Positions 62,549 through 64,000 of a stretch of 64,000 nucleotides of DNA are shown here, in pieces. The stretch's first letter is position 1. Each line of letters opens with the position of its first letter. The notes under the pieces are model-generated. The model was not told the DNA's origin. It made no database searches and saw nothing but the letters and a program-made list of their open reading frames with translations. The DNA comes from Porphyrobacter sp. AAP60 (lineage in GTDB: Bacteria > Pseudomonadota > Alphaproteobacteria > Sphingomonadales > Sphingomonadaceae). A program made the translations under genes and the position numbers. Location: contig NZ_LJHV01000011.1 of NCBI RefSeq assembly GCF_001296025.1, forward strand, positions 1 to 64,000. The letters run 5' to 3'.

Positions 62549-63043
62549 TTACGCTGCTGCCTTGTTGACTTCGCCCGTGGCGATTTCGGTCATGGTGCGA
62601 TCACCGCTATAGGTATTGTCGAGGCACGTCTGCAGAACCTTGGCATCGTCGTTCAGGCCGAGACGCTTCGCAAAGGCGACGACTGTGCCGTACCCTGCCA
62701 GACCATAATGGGTCATACGCTGGTACTGCGTGATGATCGAAGCATCGAGCACATCCTTGTCCGAAATGTCGGCCTCAAGCGCGTGAGCCTTCACTTCCTT
62801 CACAAGGCCTTCCATGCCCTTGCAGAATTCGCCGGTGGGTTCGGCATCATGGCTCTTGATCAGCTTGCCGACCTGTTCGATCCCTTCGCCGATACCATCG
62901 ACGCCGTTCTTCAGTGCTGTCTTCAGCGCGTCCGAAGTCGCCTTTTCATGCAGCTTCTTGGTCGCGGCGAGCGATTGCTTGTTGGCGCTGTAAATGTCCT
63001 GAAGCTGGTCGATATACAGATCTTCGAGGGTTGCGATCGTCAT
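62549..63043 (-). CDS. DUF892 ferritin-like protein (YciE/YciF family)
   Basis: A 164-residue four-helix protein with the YciF signature LEDLYIDQLQDIYSANKQSL and metal-type Glu/His residues in the later helices, HYGLAGYGTVVAFAKRLGL. These are stress-related, possibly di-iron, proteins. AGGAG with 8 bases precedes the ATG. No ferritin partner gene is nearby. Confidence 0.9.
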   Translation of the reverse strand: MTIATLEDLYIDQLQDIYSANKQSLAATKKLHEKATSDALKTALKNGVDGIGEGIEQVGKLIKSHDAEPTGEFCKGMEGLVKEVKAHALEADISDKDVLDASIITQYQRMTHYGLAGYGTVVAFAKRLGLNDDAKVLQTCLDNTYSGDRTMTEIATGEVNKAAA

Positions 63044-63194
63044 GTCTTAATCTCCTGCTTGGATTGTGTTCAATCTGTCAGGATAAGGGCATGGCCCACG
63101 ACATGTTCCATCGCTAAACGCCCACGGCGCCTTAACACGACGAGGTGCGAGACCGCTGCGATAGATGGCGCTAGGGCGCGGACCGGGCCGGCTT

Positions 63195-63896
63195 TCAGCG
63201 CCGCCGGAAGCGGAAATACCAGACCTCGTGGCCATAGACCGTGCGCGCCTTGTGTTCGTAACGCGTCTCGGGCCAGCCTGAGGGGCGCGCCTGCCAATCG
63301 GATGGCTTATCGACCACCCATTCGAACAGGTCGGTGTGGCGCTGCATTACCATCAGCGCGTGGCGCAGGTAGATATCGTGATCAGTGCCGAACCGGAACT
63401 CGCCGCCTGGCTTCAGCTTGCTGGCGAGAAGCTTGATCGGGCCGTCATTCACCATCCGCCGCTTGGCATGGCGGGCCTTGGGCCAGGGATCGGGGTGGAG
63501 CAGATAGGCCATCGTCAGCGCGCCATCGGGAATGCGGGCCAGTACCTCCAGCGCGTCACCATGATGCAACCGGATGTTCGCGAGCCGCTGGTCCTCGATA
63601 TGGGTCAGTGCCTGCGCCACTCCGTTGAGGAACGGCTCGGCTCCGATGAACCCGTGGTCGGGCAGCAGGTCGGCGCGGTAGGCGAGATGCTCGCCCCCGC
63701 CGAAGCCGATCTCGAAGTGCAGCGGACGCGAATCGCCGAACAGGATCTCCGAAGTGACCGGCCCTTCAGCGGGCACAGCGATCTGCGGCAGGAGGTTGTC
63801 GACCAACCCCTGTTGCCGGTTACGCAACTTTTTGCCGACCGAACGACCATAAAGCCGCGCGATAGTGGTCGGATCGCCTTCCTTGAACGCTGTCAT
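63195..63896 (-). CDS. trmB: tRNA (guanine-N7-)-methyltransferase
   Basis: A 233-residue TrmB: SAM-binding FEIGFGGGEHLA, IGAEPFLNGVAQALTHIE, and the active-site PDPWPKARHAKRRMV segment that is family-specific. It makes m7G46 in tRNA variable loops. C-terminal TRYEHKA matches the T-x-Y-E motif. Start ATG 63896. Confidence 0.96.
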   Translation of the reverse strand: MTAFKEGDPTTIARLYGRSVGKKLRNRQQGLVDNLLPQIAVPAEGPVTSEILFGDSRPLHFEIGFGGGEHLAYRADLLPDHGFIGAEPFLNGVAQALTHIEDQRLANIRLHHGDALEVLARIPDGALTMAYLLHPDPWPKARHAKRRMVNDGPIKLLASKLKPGGEFRFGTDHDIYLRHALMVMQRHTDLFEWVVDKPSDWQARPSGWPETRYEHKARTVYGHEVWYFRFRRR

Positions 63897-64000
63897 GGCC
63901 GCAGCCGCTAGGCGTGCCGACGCCTGCTTGTCCAGTCCTGCTGCACCCCACTTGCCTTGCAGGGGCCGGGCAATTGCCGCTATCGGCGCGGTTTATGGAT

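Overview
This window comes from a GC-rich alphaproteobacterium, most likely Sphingomonadales and probably the Erythrobacter/Porphyrobacter group. The main evidence is a serine palmitoyltransferase gene with its own acyl carrier protein (sphingolipid synthesis in place of LPS lipid A), a DivK-type cell-cycle regulator, a DksA with a degenerate zinc site, an rplT-pheST arrangement and an alphaproteobacterial gene transfer agent (GTA) cluster. Two perfect ParB-binding parS sites (183..198 and 47442..47457) suggest an origin-proximal position. No rRNA, tRNA, CRISPR array or insertion sequence was seen.

Layout. 1-5 kb: phospholipid methyltransferase-like gene, rpmI-rplT with terminator, then two paralogous AraC-type regulators flanking a CsgG-like secreted protein. 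5-13 kb: pheS-pheT-SDR operon, prfC, alpha/beta hydrolase, FMN-binding protein. 13-15 kb: glnK-amtB behind a textbook sigma-54 promoter. 15-18.5 kb: GMC oxidoreductase, sterol-desaturase-like hydroxylase, small membrane protein, DUF442 phosphatase-like protein (all minus). 18.7-25.6 kb: Gly-rich double cold-shock protein, argD-argF-hslO, secreted protein, queC, MFS transporter. 25.9-27.1 kb: OmpA-family protein with a 19-proline linker.

27.2-41.2 kb (minus strand): a nearly complete RcGTA-type cluster with small and large terminase, portal, DUF6127 protein, protease, HK97 capsid, adaptor, tail terminator, tail tube, two tail chaperones, a very short tape measure, distal tail, hub, NlpC/P60 peptidase, a shortened megatron protein and a DUF2793 protein. 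It has no integrase, repressor, replication or lysis genes. Unusual points are a 773-residue distal-tail fusion, a g15 about half the expected size, a 58-residue ORF where the head-tail stopper should be, and strong RNA-structure signals. These signals are a promoter overlapped by a palindrome, a leader hairpin, an intrinsic terminator 27 nt upstream of the capsid start, and three consecutive perfect inverted repeats directly after the capsid gene. Together they suggest the operon is regulated by termination/antitermination or RNA processing around the capsid gene; I regard this as the best candidate for something not yet described.

41.4-47.5 kb: acp-spt, a Pycsar-effector-like membrane protein, divK, and a tightly overlapped operon DUF3572-HAD-RidA-GDPD-acyltransferase-like. 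47.2-53 kb: Sel1-like protein carrying an intragenic parS, dksA, PilZ protein, orphan oligopeptide-binding lipoprotein, DUF4112 protein, kynU, secreted protein. 53-64 kb: HNH protein and gluQRS diverging around DnaA-box-like sites, HIG1 protein, cob(I)alamin adenosyltransferase, 3-hydroxyacyl-CoA dehydrogenase, two small hypothetical genes, mutS, maeB, DUF892 ferritin-like protein, trmB.
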